Origin: a virus
Virus record (IMG/VR): IMGVR_UViG_3300005613_000018
Location: 1 to 64,000 of that record
Strand: one strand, 5' to 3'
Length of the DNA: 64,000 bases
Each line of letters begins with the position of its first letter. Position 1 is the first letter of the stretch. The notes below the pieces were generated by a model. It saw nothing but the letters and a program-made list of their open reading frames with translations. It did not search any database and had not been told where the DNA came from. The position numbers and the translations under genes were made by a program. This document shows positions 1 through 6,635 of this stretch, in pieces.

Positions 1-895
1 GATTCGTGAACCAGTTGCTGGTTCTCTCATGTATGGAAATAACATCATCTCTGGTGCTGTTGTTCCTTCTTCAAATGCTATCGGACTTCACTTCTACCCT
101 ATCTGGGAAGCAGCAAGTCTTGATGAATGGCTCTACAACGGTGGTCCTTACCAACTCGTTGTCTTCCACTTCCTCATCGGCGTCTTCTGCTACATGGGTC
201 GTGAGTGGGAACTTTCCTACCGCCTGGGCATGAGACCTTGGATCTGTGTTGCATACTCTGCACCTGTTGCAGCAGCATCTGCTGTATTCCTTGTCTATCC
301 TTTCGGTCAAGGTTCGTTCTCTGACGGTATGCCTCTTGGAATCTCTGGTACATTCAACTACATGCTTGTCTTCCAGGCAGAACACAACATCCTGATGCAC
401 CCCTTCCACATGTTGGGAGTCGCAGGTGTTTTCGGTGGTTCACTGTTCTCAGCGATGCATGGTTCACTTGTTACATCTTCACTCGTAAGAGAAACAACTG
501 AAACTGAGTCCCAGAACTATGGTTACAAGTTCGGTCAAGAAGAAGAGACCTATAACATCGTTGCTGCACATGGATACTTTGGTCGTCTGATCTTCCAATA
601 CGCATCGTTCAACAACTCACGTTCACTTCACTTCTTCCTGGCAGCATGGCCTGTCATTGGAATCTGGTTCACTGCACTTGGTGTTAGCACCATGGCATTC
701 AACCTCAACGGTTTCAACTTCAACCAGTCCATCATCGATGGTCAAGGTCGTGTCCTGAACACCTGGGCAGATGTCCTCAACCGTGCTGGTCTTGGAATGG
801 AAGTTATGCATGAGCGTAACGCACACAACTTCCCACTCGATCTGGCAGCAGCTGAGTCTACTCCTGTGGCACTCACCGCTCCTAGCATCGGTTGA
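1..895 (+). CDS. psbA: Photosystem II D1 protein, 5' end missing
   Basis: The open frame enters at base 2 and ends with TGA at 893-895, giving about 297 of the usual 359 or so residues of D1, so only the N-terminal sixth is outside the window. Typical D1 sequence is present: the [13 protein letters not shown] stretch, the [21 protein letters not shown] helix with the quinone-site histidine region, and a C-terminal tail with [13 protein letters not shown] before the processing site. D1 binds the P680 pigments, the manganese cluster and plastoquinone in the host thylakoid membrane. Phage copies are known to replace rapidly turning-over host D1 and sustain photosynthesis during infection. A strong terminator follows directly. 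Base composition looks richer in GC than the neighbouring phage genes, consistent with acquisition from a host. No intron is seen in the visible part. Confidence 0.97.
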   Translation, partial: IREPVAGSLMYGNNIISGAVVPSSNAIGLHFYPIWEAASLDEWLYNGGPYQLVVFHFLIGVFCYMGREWELSYRLGMRPWICVAYSAPVAAASAVFLVYPFGQGSFSDGMPLGISGTFNYMLVFQAEHNILMHPFHMLGVAGVFGGSLFSAMHGSLVTSSLVRETTETESQNYGYKFGQEEETYNIVAAHGYFGRLIFQYASFNNSRSLHFFLAAWPVIGIWFTALGVSTMAFNLNGFNFNQSIIDGQGRVLNTWADVLNRAGLGMEVMHERNAHNFPLDLAAAESTPVALTAPSIG

Positions 896-915
896 TACGA
901 TATACAACCTAACCT

Positions 916-942
916 TAGGGTCCTTCGGGACCCTATTTTTTT
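916..942 (+). terminator. psbA terminator
   Basis: An 8-bp perfect stem (TAGGGTCC with GGACCCTA) closed by a stable TTCG tetraloop is followed by seven T. It sits 20 bases after the psbA stop. Confidence 0.93.
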
Positions 943-1048
943 CTCCTCAAATGTAAAGTTATGATAACTTCGGAGACACCTTACAAATTTGCCGAGATCA
1001 TTCGTGATACTTGGCCACAACTGTTTTACTTAAGAAAGGAAAATAACA

Positions 1049-1153
1049 ATGGTAGCAAGCACTATGACTCCTCCAAGAAGGGGGTGGTTCGATGTCCTGG
1101 ATGACTGGCTTAAACGCGACCGCTTTGTCTTTGTGGGTTGGACTGCACTCTAA
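1049..1153 (+). pseudogene. psbD: psbD (photosystem II D2) N-terminal remnant
   Basis: A 34-codon open frame has a good ribosome site (aagaaaggaa, about 7 bases upstream). Its product matches the start of D2: [21 protein letters not shown]. The frame then runs into TAA where D2 normally continues into its first membrane helix. The rest of the roughly 350-residue gene is absent; about 75 bases later comes a terminator and an unrelated gene. In related phages psbD often lies next to psbA, so this looks like a deletion scar that kept promoter, leader and start. A short functional peptide is possible but unlikely. Whether an intact psbD exists elsewhere in the genome cannot be seen here. Confidence 0.85.
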
Positions 1154-1205
1154 CCTTTAATAAGGATTTCTCTTATTAAAGGAAACCCACTAAACCTTTA
1201 ATAAG
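1152..1205 (+). repeat. 11-13 bp repeats at the psbD break point
   Basis: CCTTTAATAAG occurs at 1154-1164, inverted at 1172-1182, and again in direct orientation at 1195-1205. The two direct copies share AACCTTTAATAAG. The first two copies can form an 11-bp hairpin with a 7-base loop, but no T tract follows, so it is not a standard terminator. The repeats begin exactly at the premature psbD stop codon. Confidence 0.8.
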
Positions 1206-1226
1206 ACCACTTCCACAACTGTCACA

Positions 1227-1262
1227 GCACTCCTTTACAGGGGTGCTTTTTTATTGTATAAT
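1227..1262 (+). promoter_or_regulatory. Composite terminator and early promoter
   Basis: Terminator stem GCACTCC (1227-1233) with GGGGTGC (1240-1246) and six T. Its loop is TTTACA (1234-1239), which lies 17 bases before TATAAT (1257-1262), so the loop doubles as the -35 box of the promoter for the gene at 1286. The same cassette recurs at 2249-2284. Confidence 0.8.
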
Positions 1263-1285
1263 ATTCTTATAGTCAATCAGGAACC

Positions 1286-1738
1286 ATGACCTACGAAGCA
1301 GAAGTTCAATTCAAGTTTGATGCCACTTACACTCACGATTATAATCGCGGGTTTGCATCTCACCTTGGTGATGATGACTTCCTACCTGAAGAGCATTTCC
1401 TGATCACTGCTCCTGCTGCTGACCTCAACTGTAAGCAGTATTTCAAACTGTTTGAGAAGTTCATGCTTTGTGTAGGAATGGATCCCGTATCCATTCGTTC
1501 TGGTGCTATGTCACTGGTCTTCAATGATATGGTACGAGAGGAAGATCAACGTAAGGTCTGTAAAGAGTATGAACTGACTATGGATGAAGACCTGGAGAAG
1601 AAATACCAAGAGTATAAAGAGCGTGATGCAGAATTGGCACGATTGAGTAAGAAAGAACCCAAGATCAAAGGTGATTATACCAAAGATGAATTCGGGCACA
1701 TTTCTGATGCATTTGATAGTGCTGATGGAGTAGCATAG
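1286..1738 (+). CDS. Conserved-looking cyanophage protein, function unknown
   Basis: This 150-residue acidic soluble protein has no domain I recognise. The start ATG is preceded by an AGGA ribosome site and lies about 17 bases after the likely transcription start of the promoter ending at 1262. The C-terminal third is rich in charged residues and likely helical (DEDLEKKYQEYKERDAELARL). Its stop codon shares a base with the GTG start of the next small gene, so the three genes 1286-2240 form a translationally coupled early operon. No signal peptide or membrane segment is present. Confidence 0.7.
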   Translation: MTYEAEVQFKFDATYTHDYNRGFASHLGDDDFLPEEHFLITAPAADLNCKQYFKLFEKFMLCVGMDPVSIRSGAMSLVFNDMVREEDQRKVCKEYELTMDEDLEKKYQEYKERDAELARLSKKEPKIKGDYTKDEFGHISDAFDSADGVA

Positions 1739-1896
1739 TGAGAGATAAAATCATTTTTATCCTCCCATTCTTTCAAGTTATCATTGCACTGGTAACTCTT
1801 TCTAAGATACCAGAACCTCCTCCACAGTATTTCTGTGAGCAAGGTAAAGACACTTATGGTAACGCATATCCAATTATTATTTGTAACCCACAATGA
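1738..1896 (+). CDS. Small membrane protein, GTG start
   Basis: This 52-residue frame starts with GTG overlapping the upstream TAG and ends in an ATGA overlap with the next start. Residues 5-20 (IIFILPFFQVIIALVT) form one membrane segment. The tail carries two cysteines (YFCEQGKD and IIICNPQ), which may suit an oxidising compartment. The tight overlaps at both ends support a real gene. No family is recognised. Confidence 0.65.
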   Translation: MRDKIIFILPFFQVIIALVTLSKIPEPPPQYFCEQGKDTYGNAYPIIICNPQ

Positions 1897-2240
1897 GCAT
1901 CCCCAATTTCAAATCTAATCACGACTGGGAAGCATTTACTCAGATCTTTGATCGTCAGTGGCATTGTAAGCTAGCACTGCTCAATCGTGTCAAGAATGAT
2001 TTGTTCCCTGAATATAAATCATGGGATCAACTTCAACCACAAACACTGGAAGTCATCAATGACATGGTACAATCTATGTTGTATGATGTAGATCGTCAGT
2101 TCAAAGAGACACACCAGGACTACAAGACTGATGATGATGAGATCTTTATTCCTCATCGTTCTTTCAAAGAGAATGTAACAGAAGCACTCAATGAAGCACT
2201 TGACAAACGTGGTGCTACTGATATTGTTTTAGATGACTGA
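1893..2240 (+). CDS. Hypothetical cyanophage protein
   Basis: A 115-residue soluble acidic protein, last gene of the 1286-2240 operon, with its ATG inside the stop of the preceding gene. Aromatic-rich N-terminal part (NHDWEAFTQIFDRQWHCKLALL), then a mostly helical, charged C-terminal part. No recognised motif. It is followed by the composite terminator at 2249. Confidence 0.65.
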   Translation: MSIPNFKSNHDWEAFTQIFDRQWHCKLALLNRVKNDLFPEYKSWDQLQPQTLEVINDMVQSMLYDVDRQFKETHQDYKTDDDEIFIPHRSFKENVTEALNEALDKRGATDIVLDD

Positions 2241-2248
2241 CCACAGAG

Positions 2249-2284
2249 GCACTCCTTTACGGGGGTGCTTTTTTATTGTATAAT
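2249..2284 (+). promoter_or_regulatory. Composite terminator and early promoter (second copy)
   Basis: Nearly identical to 1227-1262: stem GCACTCC (2249-2255) with GGGGTGC (2262-2268), T tract, loop TTTAC reused as -35 (TTTACG, 2256-2261), 17-base spacer, TATAAT at 2279-2284. It ends the upstream operon and starts transcription for the RimK-like gene, whose leader is only about 15 bases and lacks a Shine-Dalgarno sequence. Confidence 0.8.
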
Positions 2285-2306
2285 GACCCTGTAACTATCC
2301 AACTTT

Positions 2307-3197
2307 ATGAAACTCTGGATGCTTGGTAATCGTCTCACTACTGAGATGTATGAACGTAACAGATTTGTAGAAGAAGCAGATAAATATGGTATTGATTTCT
2401 CAGTAGTTTTTGCTGATGAAATCGACTTGATCGTTTCCCGTGATGACCGCAAATCCATTCGATATCGTAATGATATTGTCAGTCTCCCTGACTGTTTACT
2501 TGCTCGTACTGGGTCTGGTACTGGGTATTTTAATCTCAGTGTTCTCAGACAGTTTGAAAGACTGAATGTATTGACATTGCCCAACTCTGCTTCTATTGAG
2601 GCATCAAAGGATAAGATGTATGCTAACCAGATTATGGCACAAGCAGGACTTCCTATCCCAAAGACGATGCTGACAAGATTTCCTTGTAAATCGGAAACAG
2701 TTGAGAAACAAGTAGGATTTCCTTGTGTCCTAAAAGTGGTCACAGGATCTCATGGTGCTGGTGTTTTCCTTTGTGAAGATGCCAAACAGTTTGAGGATTT
2801 GTCAGAACTTATTTCTTCCCTTGAAGCAAAATCTTCTATGATTGTTCAGGAGTATGTGAAAGAATCAGAAGGAAGAGACCTTCGGGTCATTGTTATTGGA
2901 GGTAGAGTTGTTGGGGCAATGCAACGCAAGTCTACTGATGGTTCATTTAAAGCCAATATTTCCCGTGGAGGCAAAGGGGAAACATACGATGTTGATGACG
3001 AATTGGAAATGCTATCAATTCAAGTTGCAAAAGTTCTCGATCTTGATATTGCTGGTGTTGATTTATTATTTCACAGTGACGGATACCGAATCTGTGAAGC
3101 AAACTCAGCCCCAGGATTCCAAGGATTTGAAGAAGCACTAGGGATTAATGTTCCCCAGAAAGTTTTTGACTATGTTAAACTCAGATGTGGAGGGTGA
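2307..3197 (+). CDS. rimK: RimK-family ATP-grasp ligase
   Basis: The 296 residues match the length and order of RimK-type ATP-grasp enzymes, which add glutamate to protein C-termini (ribosomal protein S6 in E. coli) or make small peptides. Seen: a pre-ATP-grasp N-terminal domain (1-95), the SKDKMYANQIMAQAGLPIPKT segment (about 100-120), the ATP-binding region with VLKVVTGSHGAGV (about 145-158), IVQEYVKESEGRDLRVIVIGG (about 180-200), the NISRGGKGE loop, and metal-binding ICEANSAPGFQGFE near 265-280. RimK homologues occur in other cyanomyoviruses; the substrate in infection is unknown. The gene is expressed from the 2249-2284 promoter and has no evident Shine-Dalgarno. Confidence 0.85.
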   Translation: MKLWMLGNRLTTEMYERNRFVEEADKYGIDFSVVFADEIDLIVSRDDRKSIRYRNDIVSLPDCLLARTGSGTGYFNLSVLRQFERLNVLTLPNSASIEASKDKMYANQIMAQAGLPIPKTMLTRFPCKSETVEKQVGFPCVLKVVTGSHGAGVFLCEDAKQFEDLSELISSLEAKSSMIVQEYVKESEGRDLRVIVIGGRVVGAMQRKSTDGSFKANISRGGKGETYDVDDELEMLSIQVAKVLDLDIAGVDLLFHSDGYRICEANSAPGFQGFEEALGINVPQKVFDYVKLRCGG

Positions 3198-3401
3198 ATG
3201 CTTACAATTATTAATCATGTAACTGCATTTTGGACTGTGGTCGTGATGAATTGTATTCAACCAGTCAATTGGCAATACTGTTATCGTATTGATCAATGGT
3301 TATTGCTAGAATTGAGTCAGGGAATTCAGATATATTTTGACAAGAGAATGGATTTCCTGTATAAATCAGAGAGGGACTATCTAGATAAATTAATTAAGTA
3401 A
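3198..3401 (+). CDS. Small hypothetical protein
   Basis: 67 residues, starting directly after the rimK stop (TGA then ATG), so probably translated by re-initiation. Rich in aromatic residues and tryptophan (NHVTAFWTVVVMNCIQPVNW), ending in a charged helix. No recognised family. Confidence 0.5.
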   Translation: MLTIINHVTAFWTVVVMNCIQPVNWQYCYRIDQWLLLELSQGIQIYFDKRMDFLYKSERDYLDKLIK

Positions 3402-3417
3402 ATGTTTAGAAGATGTA

Positions 3418-3549
3418 ATGTCAGATAGAACACATCCTGTTTGCAATAAATGTGGTGGTAAAGGTTGCAATTACTGTCACGAAGGTTGGGAATGTGAAGG
3501 TCATAACTGCAAAAAGTGTAAAATATTTGGACCCATTAAAGGAGAATGA
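3418..3549 (+). CDS. Small zinc-ribbon protein
   Basis: A 43-residue frame with nine clustered Cys and His residues: CNKCGGKGCNYC, then HEGWECEGHNCKKC. The CxxCxGxGCxxC part resembles one repeat of the DnaJ cysteine-rich domain, so one or two structural zinc sites are likely. It lies between co-directional genes, with the next start three bases after its stop. Confidence 0.65.
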   Translation: MSDRTHPVCNKCGGKGCNYCHEGWECEGHNCKKCKIFGPIKGE

Positions 3550-3552
3550 CAT

Positions 3553-3735
3553 ATGCATATGTTTGATACCGATATTCAACTCTTAATGAAAGAGATAAAT
3601 GATCTTAAAGAAAGAGTTGAATTTTTAGAAAAAGAAAATATTTCACAGACTAATGAATTATATGAACTGATGAATGAGATAGATTCTAAAAGGTGGAGGC
3701 ATCCAGAATCATGTATTAATTCACTAGATCCATGA
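3553..3735 (+). CDS. Small coiled-coil protein
   Basis: 60 residues. Residues 5-45 have a clear heptad pattern (LMKEINDLKERVEFLEKEN), predicting a dimeric coiled coil. The stop overlaps the next ATG (ATGA). Function unknown. Confidence 0.55.
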   Translation: MHMFDTDIQLLMKEINDLKERVEFLEKENISQTNELYELMNEIDSKRWRHPESCINSLDP

Positions 3736-3821
3736 TTGAATTTTATATTCCATTTATACTTACTTTTGGTGTTTGCTTTTTTGGTATTTTTCTTTTCATC
3801 CTATCAGTATTATCAGAATAA
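3732..3821 (+). CDS. 29-residue membrane peptide
   Basis: Starts within the stop of the preceding gene (ATGA). Almost the whole product is one hydrophobic helix (FYIPFILTFGVCFFGIFLFI). The overlap is the main support; the size leaves doubt. Confidence 0.45.
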   Translation: MIEFYIPFILTFGVCFFGIFLFILSVLSE

Positions 3822-3899
3822 TGGTATCATACCTGTGGATGAAGGATTAATATTCCTAAATATTATTTAAACAGAATTTAAACAAATTCACATTCAATA

Positions 3900-4001
3900 A
3901 TGTCAGACCCATACAGTATTAAACCCCTGCTTTTAGAAGTGGGGGGTGTTTTTATATCTCTTTTAGTCCTTTCAATTCCATTAATAATAATCCTATTATG
4001 A
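3900..4001 (+). CDS. 33-residue membrane peptide coupled to glutaredoxin
   Basis: The product begins MSDPYSIKPLLLEVGG and then forms one membrane segment (VFISLLVLSIPLIIILL). Its TGA overlaps the glutaredoxin ATG at 3998. The frame crosses a terminator-like hairpin (ACCCC at 3923 with GGGGGGT at 3941, then TTTTT), so either the hairpin is only coincidental or this frame is not translated. Confidence 0.4.
   Translation: MSDPYSIKPLLLEVGGVFISLLVLSIPLIIILL
3923..3953 (+). terminator. Possible terminator or attenuator before glutaredoxin
   Basis: ACCCC (3923-3927) and an inner CTT pair with AAG and GGGG up to 3947; TTTTT at 3949-3953. The stem is imperfect and lies inside a possible 33-codon frame, so the call is tentative. 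Confidence 0.4.
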
Positions 4002-4240
4002 ATTTATCTTTTACTGTTTATTCTAAAATTGGTTGCCCCTTTTGCACAAAGATTATGAAATTGTTAGAAATGTCCGAAATCTACTATACTGAGTATAAAC
4101 TTGGAAGGGACTTTACAAAGGAAGAATTTTATTCTAAATTTGGAACTGGTTCAACTTTCCCTAGAGTTATGGTTGGAGATCAACTGATAGGTGGTTGTTC
4201 CGAATCTGTCAAATACCTCAGAGAAAATAATTTGGTGTAA
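3998..4240 (+). CDS. Glutaredoxin
   Basis: The 80 residues fit a complete single-domain glutaredoxin. The redox motif CPFC lies at residues 13-16 after the first strand (FTVYSKIGCPFC). The cis-proline loop TFPRV is at about 53-57 and GGCSES near 66-71 is the glutathione-contact region. In T4-like phages such proteins reduce ribonucleotide reductase and other thiol enzymes. The start overlaps the stop of the preceding peptide and the stop overlaps the next start. Confidence 0.9.
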   Translation: MNLSFTVYSKIGCPFCTKIMKLLEMSEIYYTEYKLGRDFTKEEFYSKFGTGSTFPRVMVGDQLIGGCSESVKYLRENNLV

Positions 4241-4596
4241 TGGACTACTACTGGGAACTCATTGATATTGTAGAAAAAACAGTTGACTATGCATTTGAAT
4301 GTAAATATAGACTTAACATGTATGAGTATCTCAAACGTGAAAAATTTACCAAAAATGATGTTGAAAAATTTATGAATAGTGATACTGTAAAAAGTATCAA
4401 TCTAATTATTCTTGACCTTGAACAATATCTTGAAGGTGGTAGTGATATTCATCATCAACAATTAAGAGAAGCTTATGGTCATTATGGTAAACCAGAAGCA
4501 AGAAAGATAAAAAATTATCTCAAAGAGTTATTACAAGATTGTTGGAAATATGGGAAAGAAAAAAGAACAAGAAAAAGAAGAAAACCATCTAAATAA
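4240..4596 (+). CDS. Hypothetical helical protein
   Basis: 118 residues, acidic N-terminal half and very basic C-terminus (KEKRTRKRRKPSK). Coupled to glutaredoxin by a one-base overlap. Its last 47 bases are shared in another frame with the gene at 4550. No recognised domain. Confidence 0.6.
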   Translation: MDYYWELIDIVEKTVDYAFECKYRLNMYEYLKREKFTKNDVEKFMNSDTVKSINLIILDLEQYLEGGSDIHHQQLREAYGHYGKPEARKIKNYLKELLQDCWKYGKEKRTRKRRKPSK

Positions 4597-4771
4597 TCAT
4601 GAAGATGATTCCCTGAAAATTAATCGGGGAGTTGAATTACTTCTTAGAAATAGAAGGAGGGAACCAACAAAAACTTTTCAGACGAAGTTTAGAAAAATGG
4701 TTTCTCTTTTTCATAAAGAATTCCATTTTTTCTTAGATATACAATTTGATATAAGAAAAAAGGAGGACTAA
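4550..4771 (+). CDS. Hypothetical basic protein overlapping its upstream neighbour
   Basis: 73 residues, charged N-terminus (MGKKKEQEKEENHL), then aromatic-rich FHKEFHFFLDIQFDI. It overlaps the previous gene by 47 bases in another frame, unusual among these tightly packed but mostly 4-base overlaps. The next gene starts two bases after its stop. Confidence 0.5.
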   Translation: MGKKKEQEKEENHLNNHEDDSLKINRGVELLLRNRRREPTKTFQTKFRKMVSLFHKEFHFFLDIQFDIRKKED

Positions 4772-4772
4772 A

Positions 4773-4997
4773 ATGTTAGCAGTCACACTCACTCTTTCAA
4801 CAATTATTTCGATTTTATTTTTATTAGTAGGATCAGTAATTGGATATCTTCTCAAAGAATATGTGATTGAAAGAAATTCAACATTTATTCCGACTCATCC
4901 AGAAATGTTTGATGAAAATGGTAACATTATACCTGACGAAGTAATGGCAGTCAGATTTGAAAACACTTTAGATGATTTTGAAGAAACGGACGATTGA
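4773..4997 (+). CDS. Small single-pass membrane protein
   Basis: 74 residues with a consensus ribosome site (AGGAGG) 7 bases before ATG. Residues 2-28 (LAVTLTLSTIISILFLLVGSVIGYLL) form one membrane segment; the acidic tail (ENTLDDFEETDD) is probably cytoplasmic. Function unknown. Confidence 0.65.
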   Translation: MLAVTLTLSTIISILFLLVGSVIGYLLKEYVIERNSTFIPTHPEMFDENGNIIPDEVMAVRFENTLDDFEETDD

Positions 4998-5043
4998 CAG
5001 ATCAATCTAAATATTATACACTGAATAAGTTGAGACAAAAATT

Positions 5044-5535
5044 ATGGTTACATCAACTACAACAAGAAAAAAATCTTCTACAACAATTAAAGAACTTCCA
5101 CCAAATCCATTCATTTCAGAAATTCTAAGTCTCGTTAGTAAACAGAGATCTAATGATAAGAAAGTGGAAGTTCTTAAGAAGTATAGAACTGATGCTCTCA
5201 CCGCTGTTCTAATTTGGAATTTTGATGAGAGTGTCATTTCTATGCTTCCTGAAGGTGAGGTTCCTTTTGAAAGGAATGAAGTCCCTGTTGGAACTGATCA
5301 CACTTCTCTTCGTAAAGAGTGGAAAAATCTTTATCATTTTGTCAAAGGTGGTAATGATAGCCTTTCTAAAACTCGTAGAGAATCTATGTTCATTCAGATT
5401 CTTGAAGGCCTTCATCCAGACGAAGCTGATATTCTTTGTCTTGTAAAAGACGGTAATTTGGATACCAAGTATAAAATTAGTAAAGCTGTGGTAGAGAAAG
5501 CTTTTCCTGATATTAAATGGGGAGATAGATCTTGA
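5044..5535 (+). CDS. Conserved T4-like phage protein (DUF6433-like)
   Basis: 163 residues. The central pattern, a helical stretch with KKVEVLKKYRTDALTAVLIWNFDESV and a following LPEGEVPF segment, resembles an uncharacterised family common in T4-like phages; the assignment is from memory. Basic, low-complexity N-terminus (TSTTTRKKSSTTIK). The stop overlaps the TTG start of the next gene. Confidence 0.55.
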   Translation: MVTSTTTRKKSSTTIKELPPNPFISEILSLVSKQRSNDKKVEVLKKYRTDALTAVLIWNFDESVISMLPEGEVPFERNEVPVGTDHTSLRKEWKNLYHFVKGGNDSLSKTRRESMFIQILEGLHPDEADILCLVKDGNLDTKYKISKAVVEKAFPDIKWGDRS

Positions 5536-5780
5536 GTAAAGTTAAAATTATTCGTGAAGATTGTGACAAATCTTTTTCTGAAAATAAAAGCCTTCCGAAT
5601 AATGCTTACCTCGTAACATATATTCTTAATGATGGTGTGAAGTATGATTTGGTGCAGTCCATCAAAGTAGTAGATATTTTTGATCATTATTATGACAAAT
5701 ATAGAACAGATCTGAAAGACATTAAACAGTCTGCAGGTACAGCAAATCCTAAACTTTGGAATGGTGAATTGAATGACTAA
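5532..5780 (+). CDS. Hypothetical protein with TTG start
   Basis: 82 residues from TTG inside the stop of the previous gene (TTGA overlap); no ATG lies nearby in frame. A YLVTYILNDGVKYDLVQS strand-rich part is followed by a charged helix. The end overlaps the ATG at 5773. Confidence 0.6.
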   Translation: MSKVKIIREDCDKSFSENKSLPNNAYLVTYILNDGVKYDLVQSIKVVDIFDHYYDKYRTDLKDIKQSAGTANPKLWNGELND

Positions 5781-5967
5781 AGGTTTTGATATTAATTTTG
5801 AAGGTCTTGACATGAATCCTGATCAGGTTCAAAGTCTTCTCAAAAAATATAAGAAGATCAAAAAGTATCAGAAATCAAGTTTGTTTGCTGTCAAAACTAT
5901 GGATGGGACAGAAGATTATGTGTCTCAGATGATCAAAGAGGGAGAAGAGTACGGGCCCCTTGACTAA
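5773..5967 (+). CDS. Small hypothetical protein
   Basis: 64 residues, basic middle (LLKKYKKIKKYQKSSLF). Last gene of the run 3998-5967. Its stop codon overlaps the -35 box (TTGACT) of the next promoter. Confidence 0.55.
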   Translation: MTKGFDINFEGLDMNPDQVQSLLKKYKKIKKYQKSSLFAVKTMDGTEDYVSQMIKEGEEYGPLD

Positions 5968-5988
5968 ATAGATACAGTGGTCTATAAT
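5960..5988 (+). promoter_or_regulatory. Early promoter of the riboswitch-endonuclease unit
   Basis: TTGACT (5960-5965), 17 bases, TATAAT (5983-5988). The -10 is embedded in the palindrome GGTCTATAATAGACC (5979-5993), a possible operator. The expected start near 5995 coincides with the first base of the riboswitch-like RNA. A CTAAATA late-promoter-like motif also overlaps (5964-5970). Confidence 0.75.
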
Positions 5989-5993
5989 AGACC

Positions 5994-6051
5994 TGTCGTT
6001 CATTCTCTATTTCCGAATAGAGAACGCAAGTAAGTCGCGGAACGGAGCGTT
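5994..6051 (+). ncRNA. Glutamine riboswitch-like RNA (glnA / Downstream-peptide class)
   Basis: CGTTC (5997-6001) pairs with GAACG (6040-6044) as P1. P2 is a perfect 9-bp stem, TTCTCTATT (6003-6011) with AATAGAGAA (6016-6024), and a TCCG loop. The junction carries ACGCAAGTA, like the conserved ACGGAAGUA of the glutamine aptamers, and a GGAACG closing strand. Those RNAs are known from cyanobacteria and cyanophages, usually before nitrogen-assimilation genes or short peptide genes. Here the first gene downstream is a GIY-YIG endonuclease. Consensus recalled from the literature; no covariance search was run. Confidence 0.72.
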
Positions 6052-6061
6052 AGCAATTAGA

Positions 6062-6634
6062 ATGATTTATTACACTTACTACTCTTACGAACCCTTTGGG
6101 AGAGGCTACATTGGTAGCAGAGGATGTGAGTGTAATCCAGTGGAGGATAATTATTTTGGTTCCTATGGAGACAAAACATTTAATCCTTCCTCTAAAATCA
6201 TTCTTACCGAACATGCTACGAGAGAGGAAGCAGTTGAAGCAGAAGTAAAACTCCATGAGTTTTATCAAGTTGATACTAATCCTCACTTTGCTAATAGGGC
6301 AAAGCAAACATCTTCTTCATTTTCTTTCTGTTCTCAGGGAGAACGAATTGGTAGAGGCAATCCCTGTTTTGGTAAAGTTCGTGTTACTGACGGTAAAAAT
6401 GAACGAGTAGTTTATGAGAATGACATTCCTTCTGGGTGGTGGAAAGGTAGAAGTCGTAATCCAAAAGAATACGCTACTACTAAATCCATAACATATACCA
6501 GAGGTAAAATGTATGATGACTTTCTAAAAGATGTAAGTAAAGATGAATCTATTTTATCTTTACCTATTAGAAAACTTGCAGAAATTTATCAAACATCTCA
6601 TACTTCTATTCGTCGCTGGAAAAAATCAATCTAA
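6062..6634 (+). CDS. GIY-YIG-like homing endonuclease
   Basis: 190 residues. The N-terminus has a GIY-YIG-type layout: YYTYYSY, then GRGYIGSRGC, the DNYFGSYGDKTFNPSSKIIL segment, and the glutamate-rich helix HATREEAVEAEVKLHEFY that would hold the metal ligand. The C-terminal 45 residues (LPIRKLAEIYQTSHTSIRRWKK) form a helix-turn-helix suitable for target-site binding. It is read from the promoter at 5960 through the glutamine riboswitch-like RNA and lacks an obvious Shine-Dalgarno. It stands between phage genes as a free-standing mobile element of the kind common in T4-like phages. Its stop lies one base before the second riboswitch-like element. Confidence 0.7.
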   Translation: MIYYTYYSYEPFGRGYIGSRGCECNPVEDNYFGSYGDKTFNPSSKIILTEHATREEAVEAEVKLHEFYQVDTNPHFANRAKQTSSSFSFCSQGERIGRGNPCFGKVRVTDGKNERVVYENDIPSGWWKGRSRNPKEYATTKSITYTRGKMYDDFLKDVSKDESILSLPIRKLAEIYQTSHTSIRRWKKSI

Positions 6635-6635
6635 T

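Noticed and set aside
1-895. Group I intron in psbA, known from some cyanophages
   Set aside because: The visible coding sequence is continuous and in register with D1; the missing 5' part cannot be judged.
961-1101. 47-codon frame beginning at ATG 961
   Set aside because: It runs across the psbD leader into the psbD remnant in another frame, has no ribosome site, and the psbD start has a good one.
4994-5131. TTG-start frame of about 45 codons before the gene at 5044
   Set aside because: Mostly the shifted frame of the next gene; low-complexity Gln/Lys product.
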